From: a virus
IMG/VR virus record: IMGVR_UViG_3300021085_000037
Coordinates: 1-57,145 of that record
Direction: 5' to 3' (one strand)
DNA length: 57,145 bases
Part shown: positions 7,089 to 17,400 of the stretch, one piece after another
Position numbering within the stretch: position 1 is the first letter of the stretch
How the letters are laid out: every line of letters starts with the position of its first letter
The notes under the pieces: generated by a model
Told to the model about the DNA's origin: nothing
Seen by the model: the letters and a program-made list of their open reading frames with translations, nothing else
The model's database searches: none
Made by a program: the position numbers and the translations under genes

Positions 7089-8320
7089 TAAAATTTAGAG
7101 ACTACCAAGAAGATATTATATCTAAGGGTGCAGATATACTCTGTGCCCACAAGTTCCTATACTTAGCTATGGAAGTAAGAACAGGTAAAACATTAACGAG
7201 CTTAGGAATATTAAATGAAGTACAAGTAAACAACGTATTGTTTGTTACAAAAAAGAAAGCAATATCAAGTATACAAAGTGATTATAATTTACTATCACCA
7301 TCGTTTCATTTTACAGTAATTAATTATGAGTCATTACATAAAGTAAATCAATTAGGATGGGATGCAATAGTGCTGGATGAAGCTCATGGAATGGGAGCAT
7401 TTCCTAAACCAAGTGGACGAGCAAAGAAAGTAAAAGAGTTATTTAAAAACTCCAGTCCATATGTTATACTATTAAGTGGAACACCTACACCTGAATCTTA
7501 TTCACAGATGTATCATCAAGTATATTATATTAATGGGAATCCATTTAGAATGTACAAGAACTTCTATCAATTTGCGAAGGACTTTGTGAAGGTAAAGAAA
7601 AAGAAAATAGGTGGTATGTTTATTAATGATTACTCAAAAGGAAGCGATCAGATAATAAAAGAAATGGAACGGTTTACTATTAGCCACTCTCAAAAAGAAT
7701 CTGGCTTTGTTGTATCTACAAAAGAGGTTGTATTAGAAGTAGATATGCCATCTAAAATATCTAAGATAATAAACAAACTTAAAAAAAATTTAGTAGTGGA
7801 GGGTGATAGAGAAGTTATTCTTGCTGACACATCTGTTAAGTTAATGACTAAGATACATCAGCTATGCAGTGGTACTATTAAATTTGAAAGCGGAAACTCT
7901 ATGGTACTTAGCGATTACAAAGCAGAGTTTATTAAGAATAAATTTAAAGGAAAAAGAATAGCTATATTCTATAAATTTAAACAAGAGTTAGAAGCATTAA
8001 AGTCTGTTTTTGGAGACAGGTTAGTTACAGAGTTGGAAGACTTTGATAAAGGAAGATCTAAAAAAGTAATTGCTTTACAGATATATTCAGGTAGAGAAGG
8101 TATATCATTAAAGAGAGCTGAAGCTCTTGTGTATTATAATATAGACTTCAGTGCTACAAGTTACTGGCAATCAAGAGATAGGATGACAACTAAGGATAGA
8201 TTAAAAAATGATATATACTGGATCTTCTCAAAAGGAGGTATAGAATCTGACATATATAAAGCTGTTCAAGCAAAGAAAGACTATACACTCAGACACTTTA
8301 AACGAGATTTATTATCTTAG
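7085..8320 (+). CDS. SF2 (SNF2-like) DEAH helicase
   Basis: The 411-residue product has the superfamily 2 motifs in order: motif I 'MEVRTGKTLTSL' with GKT at 34-36, motif Ia 'VLFVTKKKAI', motif II LDEAH at 97-101, motif III 'LLSGTPTPES' at 129-138, a C-terminal RecA lobe with 'QIYSGREGISLKRAEALVYY' and motif VI-like 'SYWQSRDRMTTKDR'. Phage proteins of this type are compact SNF2-like translocases thought to assist replication or recombination. ATGA overlap with the primase-helicase indicates coupled expression. Confidence 0.9.
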   Translation: MIKFRDYQEDIISKGADILCAHKFLYLAMEVRTGKTLTSLGILNEVQVNNVLFVTKKKAISSIQSDYNLLSPSFHFTVINYESLHKVNQLGWDAIVLDEAHGMGAFPKPSGRAKKVKELFKNSSPYVILLSGTPTPESYSQMYHQVYYINGNPFRMYKNFYQFAKDFVKVKKKKIGGMFINDYSKGSDQIIKEMERFTISHSQKESGFVVSTKEVVLEVDMPSKISKIINKLKKNLVVEGDREVILADTSVKLMTKIHQLCSGTIKFESGNSMVLSDYKAEFIKNKFKGKRIAIFYKFKQELEALKSVFGDRLVTELEDFDKGRSKKVIALQIYSGREGISLKRAEALVYYNIDFSATSYWQSRDRMTTKDRLKNDIYWIFSKGGIESDIYKAVQAKKDYTLRHFKRDLLS

Positions 8321-8336
8321 CACTATAAAAAAGTGA

Positions 8337-8519
8337 ATGAGATTTGTACGTTTTTTATTAATATGGATAAGTGAAAACTTAGCTATTCCTTTTTGGGTAG
8401 TAGGTCATATTCATCTTTCCATTCATAGCTATCACGATCTCGTAGAGCTTTTATCTTCCATAAGTATGAACCTTATAGTAGCTATAGGATTCATGGAGGA
8501 TTATAGAAAAAACGGATGA
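8337..8519 (+). CDS. Small predicted membrane protein
   Basis: The 60-residue product has two hydrophobic segments (about 3-25 and 40-54) separated by a His-rich stretch (GHIHLSIHSYHD). No family is recognised. The His cluster could bind metal but this is speculation. Its stop overlaps the next ATG (ATGA), supporting it as a genuine operon member. Confidence 0.6.
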   Translation: MRFVRFLLIWISENLAIPFWVVGHIHLSIHSYHDLVELLSSISMNLIVAIGFMEDYRKNG

Positions 8520-8764
8520 CTGAACAGCAAATACAAAGTAAAAGAATTAAGCAATTAGAGTCGGAAGGGTACTATGTTCTTAAGCTAATCAAGACTAATA
8601 AGAATGGTATCCCCGACTTGATTGCAATACCACCTAACTGCGATGTATTATTTTCAGAGGTTAAAAAACCAACAGGTAAGTTATCTAAACTACAAGAATA
8701 TAGATTAAAAGAATTAGAAAAACATGGAGTTAAAACAGAAGTATATAAGGGAGGCGGGGTATGA
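8516..8764 (+). CDS. VRR-NUC family PD-(D/E)XK nuclease
   Basis: The 82-residue product is a minimal VRR-NUC domain. It shows 'NGIPDLIAIPP' with Asp34, 'LFSEVKKPTGKLSKLQ' with catalytic Glu48 and Lys50, and the downstream 'LKELEKHG' helix. Phage members act as structure-specific nucleases, probably resolving branched DNA. It follows the SF2 helicase, in keeping with a recombination or replication-resolution role. Confidence 0.9.
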   Translation: MTEQQIQSKRIKQLESEGYYVLKLIKTNKNGIPDLIAIPPNCDVLFSEVKKPTGKLSKLQEYRLKELEKHGVKTEVYKGGGV

Positions 8765-9101
8765 TGTTGATGAAGCATTCGTAGAAAGCCTTCAAGGTAT
8801 GGACATAAGAACTGGAATAAAGATAGCCAACTTTATTGAGAAGCATGTAGGGTTAGTTCCTGAAAACGATCTTGTGTCTACTGTAATGGGTGGTGTTATT
8901 ATAGATGACAACAACGAACCTATTACCTTTGCTTTAGAAATGATAAGAACAGAATCTCCTTATGTAATATTATCTGATGTTCAACTAATAGATATGGATG
9001 AATACTTAGACTTAAGAAATTTAAATTTAAATATAAAATCAAATGAATCATTTAAAGGTACAAGCAATAAAGAATCTGGTAACATCCCAGACAGGACTTG
9101 A
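8724..9101 (+). CDS. Hypothetical protein
   Basis: No family is recognised in this 125-residue acidic product. The ATG at 8724 overlaps the nuclease gene by 41 nt; the next in-frame ATG is near 8799, so the start is uncertain. The C-terminus overlaps the next gene by 59 nt. The central part (GIKIANFIEKHVG, GGVIIDDNNEPITFAL) looks like a small alpha/beta fold. Confidence 0.6.
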   Translation: MELKQKYIREAGYDVDEAFVESLQGMDIRTGIKIANFIEKHVGLVPENDLVSTVMGGVIIDDNNEPITFALEMIRTESPYVILSDVQLIDMDEYLDLRNLNLNIKSNESFKGTSNKESGNIPDRT

Positions 9102-9561
9102 TTTAAATAGTAGATATAAAACAGATGCTTTAGTAAAAGCAAGAGCTATATGTTATAAGATATTAAGAGACGAATGTCTTATGTCTTATAAATATATAGG
9201 AGATAACTTTGGGAAAAATCACGCAACAATTATACATGCATGTAAAGAGTTTAAGTGGATGCTTCAATCTGATAGATCTATGGAAAGAATGTATCATACT
9301 GTGCTCAGTCTTTGGAAAGAGGAAGCACAAGATTATATAGAATTAAAACCAGCTGAACTAAAAAAAGAACTAAAAGATTTGGCTGAACAAAATAAAATGT
9401 TAAATTTGTCCTTAATTAATGTTCAAGAACAGTGCGAAGAGATACGGAGATATACCAGTAAATATTCTAACATTGTAAATCTAATTGAAGGAAGAAATTT
9501 ACCTGAACAAAAATTAAAAGAGGTTGAAACTAAGTTAAATCATGTATTAAATGGATTGTAA
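9043..9561 (+). CDS. Second DnaA domain-IV-like protein with coiled-coil tail
   Basis: Residues about 5-75 resemble the DnaA DNA-binding domain: 'TDALVKARAICYKILRDE', then 'YKYIGDNFGKNHATIIHACK' (50-68), the helix-turn-helix and DnaA-box signature. Residues about 105-170 form a predicted coiled coil (LKKELKDLAEQNKMLNLSL), probably for dimerisation. As with the 2087 gene there is no ATPase domain. The two proteins are clearly different in sequence, so they may read different sites. Confidence 0.75.
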   Translation: MNHLKVQAIKNLVTSQTGLDLNSRYKTDALVKARAICYKILRDECLMSYKYIGDNFGKNHATIIHACKEFKWMLQSDRSMERMYHTVLSLWKEEAQDYIELKPAELKKELKDLAEQNKMLNLSLINVQEQCEEIRRYTSKYSNIVNLIEGRNLPEQKLKEVETKLNHVLNGL

Positions 9562-9790
9562 ATATAAATATACAGACATCGAGAGGATAATGGGATACTC
9601 CACTTGGACTGATAAAAAGAAGGTAGACACCTTACTTCACATCGACTGTATTATGTATACAAATTTAGGGATCGACTCTTCTAAAAATGAAAGATCAACA
9701 ACAAAACAATTATCAAAAAAAATTTATAAAGCAATCAAAGAAATCAAGCCAGAACTTGGAGTATCTTTATTGTCAGCAATGGATAACTAA
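9551..9790 (+). CDS. Hypothetical protein
   Basis: No family is recognised in this 79-residue product. It has an aromatic, charged N-terminal part (YTDIERIMGYSTWTDKKK) and a Lys-rich helical C-terminus. It overlaps the previous gene by 11 nt and its TAA overlaps the next ATG (TAATG). Confidence 0.6.
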   Translation: MDCKYKYTDIERIMGYSTWTDKKKVDTLLHIDCIMYTNLGIDSSKNERSTTKQLSKKIYKAIKEIKPELGVSLLSAMDN

Positions 9791-9981
9791 TGTCAAAAAT
9801 AGCACCCGAAGATACACAGGCTATAACTCACATAACATATATATGTGACAAAGTCCACGACTTCGGTGATGAACTCTACGAAGATCTAATGGAGAGGGAT
9901 CATATCCAAGCAAAAGAAAAAGCTCAAGAGCTAATTAAAGAGTTAGCTGATCTCATTCAATCTTTATCCGATGAGATATAA
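9790..9981 (+). CDS. Hypothetical acidic helical protein
   Basis: No family is recognised. The 63-residue product is predicted to be almost wholly helical with many Glu/Asp residues (FGDELYEDLMERDHIQAKEK). It is coupled to the preceding gene through TAATG. Confidence 0.6.
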   Translation: MSKIAPEDTQAITHITYICDKVHDFGDELYEDLMERDHIQAKEKAQELIKELADLIQSLSDEI

Positions 9982-9984
9982 AAA

Positions 9985-10000
9985 ACATATAGATATATGT
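9985..10000. repeat. Perfect inverted repeat ACATAT-AGAT-ATATGT
   Basis: A 6-bp perfect inverted repeat with a 4-nt loop sits in the 41-nt gap before the HNH gene, a few nt upstream of a TAATTTG element that is one base short of the promoter consensus. It could be an operator or simply AT-rich chance. Confidence 0.3.
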
Positions 10001-10022
10001 ATTGTAATTTGGCCATCATAAC

Positions 10023-10370
10023 ATGGCTTACAAAGACAAGAAAGACCAGGCAGCATGTTCTAAAAAGCACTATGAAGCTAATAAAGAAAACATTAAGCGT
10101 AGGTCTTCTACCCGTAATAAATTACAACGAGATAAAAATATAGCTTATGTTAATGAGATAAAAAGAATAACTCCTTGTGTTGATTGTGGATGTGTTAATC
10201 CAGTACTGTTAGAGTTTGATCATGTTAGGGGAGAAAAAGAGAAGTGCATATCTGATATGGTTAGGGGAGCATATAGTATTGATACCATACAGAAGGAGAT
10301 AGATAAATGTGAAGTAAGATGTGCTAATTGTCATAGACTAATAACACATCAAAGGAGAATAAATAAGTAG
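10023..10370 (+). CDS. HNH endonuclease-like protein
   Basis: The 115-residue product has an N-terminal Lys/Arg-rich helix (about 1-40) and a zinc-binding HNH core: CVDC (Cys52, Cys55), 'LEFDHVRG' with Asp66-His67, and 'CEVRCANCHRLITHQRR' with Cys100, Cys103 and His104. Free-standing phage HNH proteins are often mobile (homing) nucleases; some help packaging. The last base of its TAG stop is also the first base of the tRNA, an unusual junction fitting an invasion or co-acquisition next to the tRNA. Confidence 0.85.
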   Translation: MAYKDKKDQAACSKKHYEANKENIKRRSSTRNKLQRDKNIAYVNEIKRITPCVDCGCVNPVLLEFDHVRGEKEKCISDMVRGAYSIDTIQKEIDKCEVRCANCHRLITHQRRINK

Positions 10371-10443
10371 GACGAGTAGCTCAACTGGACAGAGCAACAA
10401 CCTTCTAAGTTGTAGGTTGAAGGTTCGAGTCCTTCCTCGTTCA
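10370..10443 (+). tRNA. tRNA-Arg (UCU anticodon)
   Basis: The cloverleaf is complete. Acceptor GGACGAG (10370-10376) pairs with CTCGTTC (10436-10442) with one G-U. The D stem is GCTC/GAGC, the anticodon stem ACAAC/GTTGT closes loop CTTCTAA (anticodon TCT), and the T stem GAAGG/CCTTC closes loop TTCGAGT. The discriminator base is A and CCA is not encoded. It reads AGA/AGG, which dominate the arginine codons in the AT-rich genes here, so it may supplement the host pool. Confidence 0.93.
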
Positions 10444-10456
10444 CAAAACAAAAGAG

Positions 10457-10702
10457 ATGGATGAAATATTAGAAGACTTAAAAGATCATGAATGTTTGTT
10501 AGCGGATGGATTTAATGAAGCTATAGTTGGCATTAGTCTTGGTGCAAATCCAAGAGCTATATATGATAGTAGAAAATGCATTAGAATATTAGTAGCGGAT
10601 CAAGACATGACAGAGGAAGATGCTGTAGATTATTTTTACTACAACACAGTACAAGCATACATGGGAGACAACACACCAATATTTATAAACGCATATGAAT
10701 AA
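10457..10702 (+). CDS. Conserved phage hypothetical protein
   Basis: The 81-residue acidic product has the pattern 'LADGFNEAIVGISLG', 'YDSRKCIRILV', 'DMTEEDAVDYFYYNTVQAY' and 'DNTPIF'. I recognise this as a small protein recurrent in phages of many hosts, with no assigned function. It follows the tRNA by 13 nt and overlaps the next gene by 8 nt. Confidence 0.75.
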   Translation: MDEILEDLKDHECLLADGFNEAIVGISLGANPRAIYDSRKCIRILVADQDMTEEDAVDYFYYNTVQAYMGDNTPIFINAYE

Positions 10703-11087
10703 AGAAGTAGCTAAGGAACTACATAAGTTCAGTAAAGTAATAGCAGAAAGATTCTCCAGACCTGATAGAGAGGGGAATGGATCTAAAGAAACATTTAAAG
10801 TAGAGGAGGTTATACCAACATCCGAACACACAGCTGTAATTAATTTTAAAAAGAACAGTGGTAAGATAGGTGTGGCTTTCTGTTATTATATAGCAAGAGG
10901 TATGTCTAAAGGTTGGAAGTATTTCTTTCCAACTGATTCTCATCTCAATGGATTCCAAGCATTTATATATTATAAATTAGAAGCGGAAAGAAAGAACTAT
11001 GATAAAAATTTTATTGTAGATCAATACAACAGAAACAGAGATAGCAAGGATCAAATAGAACACGAATATGAAATACAAAACGATTAG
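10695..11087 (+). CDS. Hypothetical protein
   Basis: No family is recognised. The 130-residue product is mixed alpha/beta with an aromatic core (VAFCYYIARGMSKGWKYFF) and a charged C-terminal tail. It overlaps both neighbours by a few bases, as do the other early genes. Confidence 0.65.
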   Translation: MNKEVAKELHKFSKVIAERFSRPDREGNGSKETFKVEEVIPTSEHTAVINFKKNSGKIGVAFCYYIARGMSKGWKYFFPTDSHLNGFQAFIYYKLEAERKNYDKNFIVDQYNRNRDSKDQIEHEYEIQND

Positions 11088-11259
11088 GTCTGTACTCAGA
11101 CAAAACATTGAAAGAAAAGTAAACACATTATGGACGTGGGATAGGGAGGAAAAAAACTTTACTCAAATCTATCAGAACTTTAACGATAAACTCCCTATCT
11201 ACACTGCCAATCAATTACTGGAAGAAATAGAAAAAGAGATTAAGAAGACTGCTTCTTAG
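11068..11259 (+). CDS. Hypothetical basic protein, last plus-strand early gene
   Basis: No family is recognised in this 63-residue product. Its C-terminus is a charged helix (LLEEIEKEIKK). Its 3' end overlaps the convergent minus-strand gene by 20 nt. No terminator hairpin is visible at this junction, so the two transcripts would run into each other. Confidence 0.6.
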   Translation: MKYKTIRSVLRQNIERKVNTLWTWDREEKNFTQIYQNFNDKLPIYTANQLLEEIEKEIKKTAS

Positions 11260-11473
11260 CTAATATTTCTGCACACTTTTCGTACTCTTCAGTGGATGTA
11301 AAGTATTCAATAAGAACATCATACACATCATCCACCATTACAATAGTTGGCTTTTCTGGATTATGAATAAAGTACAATGTATCTTGTTCTTCTAACAATT
11401 CATCCACTGTTTTCTTTCCAAGTAGTAATTCATAACTACTTCTCATGCATAAGTCTTCATTAAATTCTGGCAT
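11240..11473 (-). CDS. Hypothetical acidic protein
   Basis: The 77-residue acidic product is last in the minus-strand virion unit and overlaps the giant protein gene at a shared base (TAATG-type junction at 11473). Segments 'PTIVMVDDVYDVLIEYF' and 'STEEYEKCAEIL' suggest a small helical fold. No family is recognised. Confidence 0.65.
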   Translation of the reverse strand: MPEFNEDLCMRSSYELLLGKKTVDELLEEQDTLYFIHNPEKPTIVMVDDVYDVLIEYFTSTEEYEKCAEILAKKQSS

Positions 11474-14400
11474 TATCTCGATTTTTGTCTTGAGTTAGTT
11501 GATCTTGCAGATCCTCTTGATCCTGTTCCCCTTGATCCTGTACTTCTTGATGTACCACCATCGCCACCATCATCAGATGGTCGGTAAGATGGACTAATAC
11601 CAAACATCATCATCACTGCTTCATCATCTGTAGTGTCTCCTATATCAGCACCCAATACATTAAACAGTCCAATGAATGGATCTAACTGAGCACCCATAGC
11701 AATCTCTAATAAAGGTTGTGCAGATTTAAAACCATTATCTTCCTTCATTCCTTTTATTACTTTTCTCATGATACTCTTATATGGATTCATTACATCATCA
11801 CCAAAACCTCTTTCGCCTCTTGCTTTAGCAATAGCAACTTCAGAAGCACCACCTATTAATGGAACTTGATATAAAAGATTTAACCCCATAGCCGCATCTT
11901 TTATTCTACTCATTGCTTCCTCCTCATCTTCATCATCTCCACTAAACTTCATCATGTTAGCAACAGCAACAAACAATACGTTGGCAACAGCAAGGTTTAA
12001 AGTAAAAGACCTTACGTCTTTTTGTAGTTGATTCTTATCAGACTTCTTACCTTCTTTTAATGCTCTCATTATATTGGTAGTAGAAGACATAACCTTATTC
12101 ATTTGTAAGAATAATGTACTACCAAACATAGTAAAGGATCGAGTAAGTTCATCACCAGATAACTGTAACATATTTTTATCACTTGATCTTCTGGACTGCT
12201 GTGTAGCATTGTAGTTATTAAATGCTTGTAGTGCATCAGCTTTACTCATACCATTAGCAATGTTTCTATTATAGTTAGCCATGTAACCCATAACACCCAT
12301 AACATCTCCAATAATAGTTGGAGAAGCAGCTGCTGTTTTTAATAGCTGTATAGTTCTTTGAACCTTACTTGCTCTTGGAGACATAGGCTTATAGGTTCTA
12401 CTACCAGCCTCTAAACCATATACATCACCCTCTAATCCTTGAGCCAAACGATTTCTAAAATCAGGAGACATTGCATATGCTTTCTTTACTTGCTTAGGAA
12501 ATGTAGCAATTACCTTTGCTATATCAGCCATAAACATAATCATATCTAAACCAGGAGTTCTTTTACCCCCCTTGCTAAATACATAATCTTCATATGCATT
12601 TACAAATGAAGTAGCCTGTTTAGGTATCTGAATAATTTTAAAGCTCAATGCATACTGAGTAAACTTACTCATGATACCAGCAAGTTTACTCGCTTGTTGT
12701 TTTAATCCAGAGTTTGGATTAACAGAAACATTAATAATATTTTTAACAACTTGTTTTACACCAAGCTCTTGCATTAATGTATCAACAGCTTTATTAGAAA
12801 ATATATTATTTAATATTTTAGTTCCTTCAGCAAACGCTTTGTATCTCTCCATGCTATCTATATGTGCACTCAATACATTAGTAAACCCTAATCCAGTTTT
12901 TAAAGTACCCTCTCTATCAACACGTTTCTTAAATGCACTATCATACTCTGCATTAAAAATACCATTAAAGTTAGCACCACCATCTTCCATGATCATTGAG
13001 TCTACGTTCTCTGATAAGGTGCTGGTAGGAAAATAGTTGGCTACATAATTAAGATTTACATCATTAACTTGTTTGTAGGTTTGATTTGTTTCTTCAAAGT
13101 ATTGGTTACTTAAAAAGTCTACTACCTTATCTACAAACTCTACAGCTATTGGCCCTATGGTTCTTTCTACCTCACTCATAACATCTGCATCGTAACCCAT
13201 CTTCTCCAGCTTAGCAGATTGAATATCATTTTTAGATAATGCATATAACCTCATCATCTCATCTATAGTTATAGTAACCTCTTTACCTTTTATATATAGT
13301 TTTCTTGTTCCTTTAGGTAGTAAGGTTAGTAACTCTTTATACCCTTTAGTAACACCCTCAATAGAATTAGCAATACCACCTAACCCTTCAGTCATAGAGT
13401 CTAACATTCTTTGCTTACCCTCAAGAGCTTTAGTCTCCATTCTGTTTATTCTATTATAAACATTATCAATAAAGAATTTATTACCCTTAGCTACATTATC
13501 CATTAGATTCATAAGAGTACCGAGGTGTGCTATCTTCTTTCTGAAGAAATCAGCAATACCTATACCGCTTGTAAATTGATACCTATTAGCCCAAGACTTT
13601 ATACCATCCCATATTTTTAGTTCTTGAAATTTATTCCAAGTTGATCGAGCATCTTGATCTAAATCATTCTCATCTTTTAAAGTTCCATCTTCATTAAACA
13701 AGAAAGGATAGTTTTCTTTTATTTCATTAGTTGCTTGTTCGTCAAGCTGTGCCTGAGCTATTGCTCTTTTTAATCTGTTGGCTGCTAATCTTTTTATAGA
13801 TTCAGCTCTAACATCTTTTACTCCAGCAAGTAATTCTGTAACATCTTCAAGACTCATGTTTTGGATATCACCAAAAGTATCTAAAGCTGTTATCATTTCT
13901 AAAACTTTAGTTTCTTTTAGTGTCAGTTTCTCACCTCTCATTTCTTTAGCTAACACATCTTTAACAGATATAACTTTACCACCAATAGTAATCTCTGGCT
14001 TATTAAGTTCATCAATTAAACTCTGTAGAGCTTCAGGTCTTTTTGTATCTAATGCTAAGTCTAATATTTTTTTAACTGTTGCGAAGAACTGTTGTCCTTC
14101 AGCATCTAATCCTTTACTTCTTTCTTTACCACTCTTAGTTAAAGTCTTACCAGCTTTCTTATCTACTATAGCTTTTATCTTTTTTATAATAGCTTTCTTC
14201 TGCTTCTCTCTTTGTGCTTCTACTATATCTAATACTATTTTAGCATCAGCTAAATATGTTGCAGCACTTGACTTCTCTATAAGATTTGATACTCTATCAA
14301 TAACAGACTTACTATATTCTCCTTTAGGAAGAGCTGTTCTTATAAATTGACGTAGTCTTGCTTTACCTTGCTGAGCAGCTTTGACACCTTGCTTAAACTT

Positions 14401-17400
14401 TAACAATCCTTTTCTGATATCATTAATAGTTTTTTGAATCTTACGATTAGCTGTTGTAGCTAATGTTCTATCAAAAGCACTAACCAATTCATCCTGAACT
14501 ATCTTAGGTTGTTTTTTAAAGTCTTCATTGTTAGTTAAAAGATCAAAAGCCTTTTGACGTAGTTCACCATTGGTAGGTTTTTTCTTTTTAAACTTTGCCA
14601 ATTGAAGTGTAACTGCTTCATAAATTCTTTTACCTACATTCATACCTCCCTCTACATTTCCAAATGCACGAGGTATACTATCAATTAAAAATCCATCTCT
14701 CGCTAATAAGACTTCTATATCATCAGCCTTAACTTTTCTAACTCGTTTAAGGTAATCACTAATTGCAGCATCAGAGAAATCCATTTGTCTTGCCTTCTCA
14801 ACTATATCTTTATTAGTATCCTCTGAACTAAATTCTACCTGTTGTAGTCTTTCATTTAATGGTGGGTTATATTTTCTACCGTTCTTAGTTATATAGTATC
14901 CTGTTAAACCACCATCACCATAAGATCTATACGCAGCTTTTAAACCATAGCCTTGTTTCTCTAATTGCTTTCTAAGTGCAGCTGGATTCCATAGTTGATT
15001 AGAAAAGAATCCAGATTGATTCATTCCATTTTGTTGTGCAAGTTTTGTTACCTTTTGTTTTGGATTTAGCTCAGCCTTCTGTTCTCTTTCATTAGGTGTG
15101 TAAGGTTTAGGTTTGTTTGCTTCTGTAAAGTATTCAATCTTACCCCTTCCAAAAACTCTGAATCCAACAACAGTAGCTTCCTCTACAGATCGTACTGGTT
15201 TACCATCCATTGTTTCAAATAAATTACCAGTCATAGGATTAAACCTAATTTCTACACCATCAAAATTTGTATCAGCAAGAGGCACTTCTTGGTAAAGCCC
15301 ATCAACTGAAGCTATAGGAGTTTTATTAGTTATACCTTCCTTTATCTTATATATACCAAGTTGACTGGTGTTAAGGTGGGCATCTTTTAATGTTACAGCT
15401 GGAGCATAGTTTATTGCTTCACCGCCAAAGAATCCTGATTTACCATCTACTCTTTTATATTTATCGCTAACCTGTCCTTTATGTACAGTTTGAATAGGAA
15501 TCCCTTTATTTTTTAATACATTTAGATTCAACCTAATTCCAACCTTTTCACCTTGTTTCGGTTGTAATCCTTTAGCTATAACTTCTACTGATCTTTTATC
15601 ACTATCTAAAGCCTTATCTACCTCGTCTTGAGTAAACTCAAAACTTCTTTGCTGACGCTCATTAGTCTCAGGATATAATAATTCTAAATCTTTCTGAGAT
15701 ATCTCTTCTCCTGTTACATCTATATTAGAAGGAACTGTATCTACATATTGACCACCCATTGCAGAACGAGCTGCTAAAGGTTTCTTTCTTTTTCCTAATG
15801 GAGTTTGATTACCAGCAACTGGTTTAGCATTAGGAAATACTTTTCGTACATCAACAGCTTTATTAAATACCATTATTGGATTACCAGGTATTGCCCATGG
15901 ATAAGCTGGGTGATATCCAGGATCTCCTTCTTTTAATTTAAATGGCTTACCTTCTTTATCAAATTGAATAGCAGAAACAATATCACCATAAGATACATCA
16001 GCTATAGATGGATCATTAACCGCACTCTCTACATCTGCATTAATAGTTTTAAGAGGTGAGAACGGATAGATACCAAACTTATCATAAGACTCTTTGCTCA
16101 TAAATGTTTTAGCAAAGCTACCTCGCTGTTCAAAGTTTAATGTTTTAAGTAAGTCTTGTAGTTCTTGAACACTTTTTATCTGAGCTGGTAATCCTTTCTT
16201 TTTTAATCCGTTAGCTACTTTAGTTAGTTTTAACTTCTCATTAATATATGCTACCATTTCTTTAGGAGATGCACCTTTCTTTATTGCATGTGCTACTTCT
16301 GCATTTAAGAAATCATAGAATTGTAGATTACCTGTAATACCATCTGAAGCCTGAGACATAACAAGTCCCACACCATCGCTTTCTTTAGCTTTATTTAAAA
16401 CTTTATTAGCAGCAGTTTCATTTGAGAATACCCATGCGGCATTACTACCTTGAGATTGTGCACCATATGGATATAAGAAACCACCATTAAACATAAATTC
16501 TAAACCTGATGGACTTTTAGTTTTACCATATGTAGCTTGATCAGCAGCAAAAACAAATGCGTTGGTTCCACTTAAATCATTTATTGAACCACGCTCTATT
16601 TCATTAGTGTTTATACCACCTCTATCTACCATAGACTTTCTTTCAGTAGCATCTAAATTTATAGGTGGCCCATTGTCTTCTATGTTGTTAGGTATATTAC
16701 CTTCAGCATTATCAACTGGTTTACCCATGTCGCTAACTTCAAAAGCATCTAAGTTAACTTCATCTATTTGTTTACCTTCTTTTATGTTTTCAGCCATAGA
16801 CTGTAACACTTCCAGAATATCATCTTCTTGTACCACTAATTTGTTAGCTACCTCTTTAGATAAACCAACCATTTGAGATACTTTAGCTATCCATTTTTTA
16901 ACAAGGCTTTTCTCAGGAGTATTTAATACCTTATAATTATCCGCTAATATTCCTATCAACTCAGACAAGTATTCTTCATTTTGATATTGTGTGTATTGAT
17001 TAGAAAACTCTTTTAACTTTTCTTTTAATGCTGGATCAGTAATTTTTTTATCTAAAGCTGCAACCATTCTTTTAGTTACATCAGCTATCTTAAGATCTGA
17101 TCCATACTTATTAAATACTACAGCATGGAATACTTCATGTGCTATTGTTTTACCATTAGCATTAGCCATATTGATATGAATATCATTTGTTCCTGGAGCA
17201 TACAAACCTCTACTTCCTTTCTTACCTTGTGATGCTCTTGATGTTTGACCAGTAGCTCTATTGTAAGATTCTTCAGTACGGTGTAATACAAAATTTACAC
17301 CAGGTAATATTTTCTTTGCTGCCTTAGCAGCCATCTTAGCTAAAGAAACAATTTTTAGTTCTTGTACTTTTTGTTGTACTTCACTACCATCATACTTAGG

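Noticed and set aside
9999-10012. Promoter-like TAATTTG before the HNH gene
   Set aside because: It is one base short of TAnnTTTG and no correctly spaced TTG was found.
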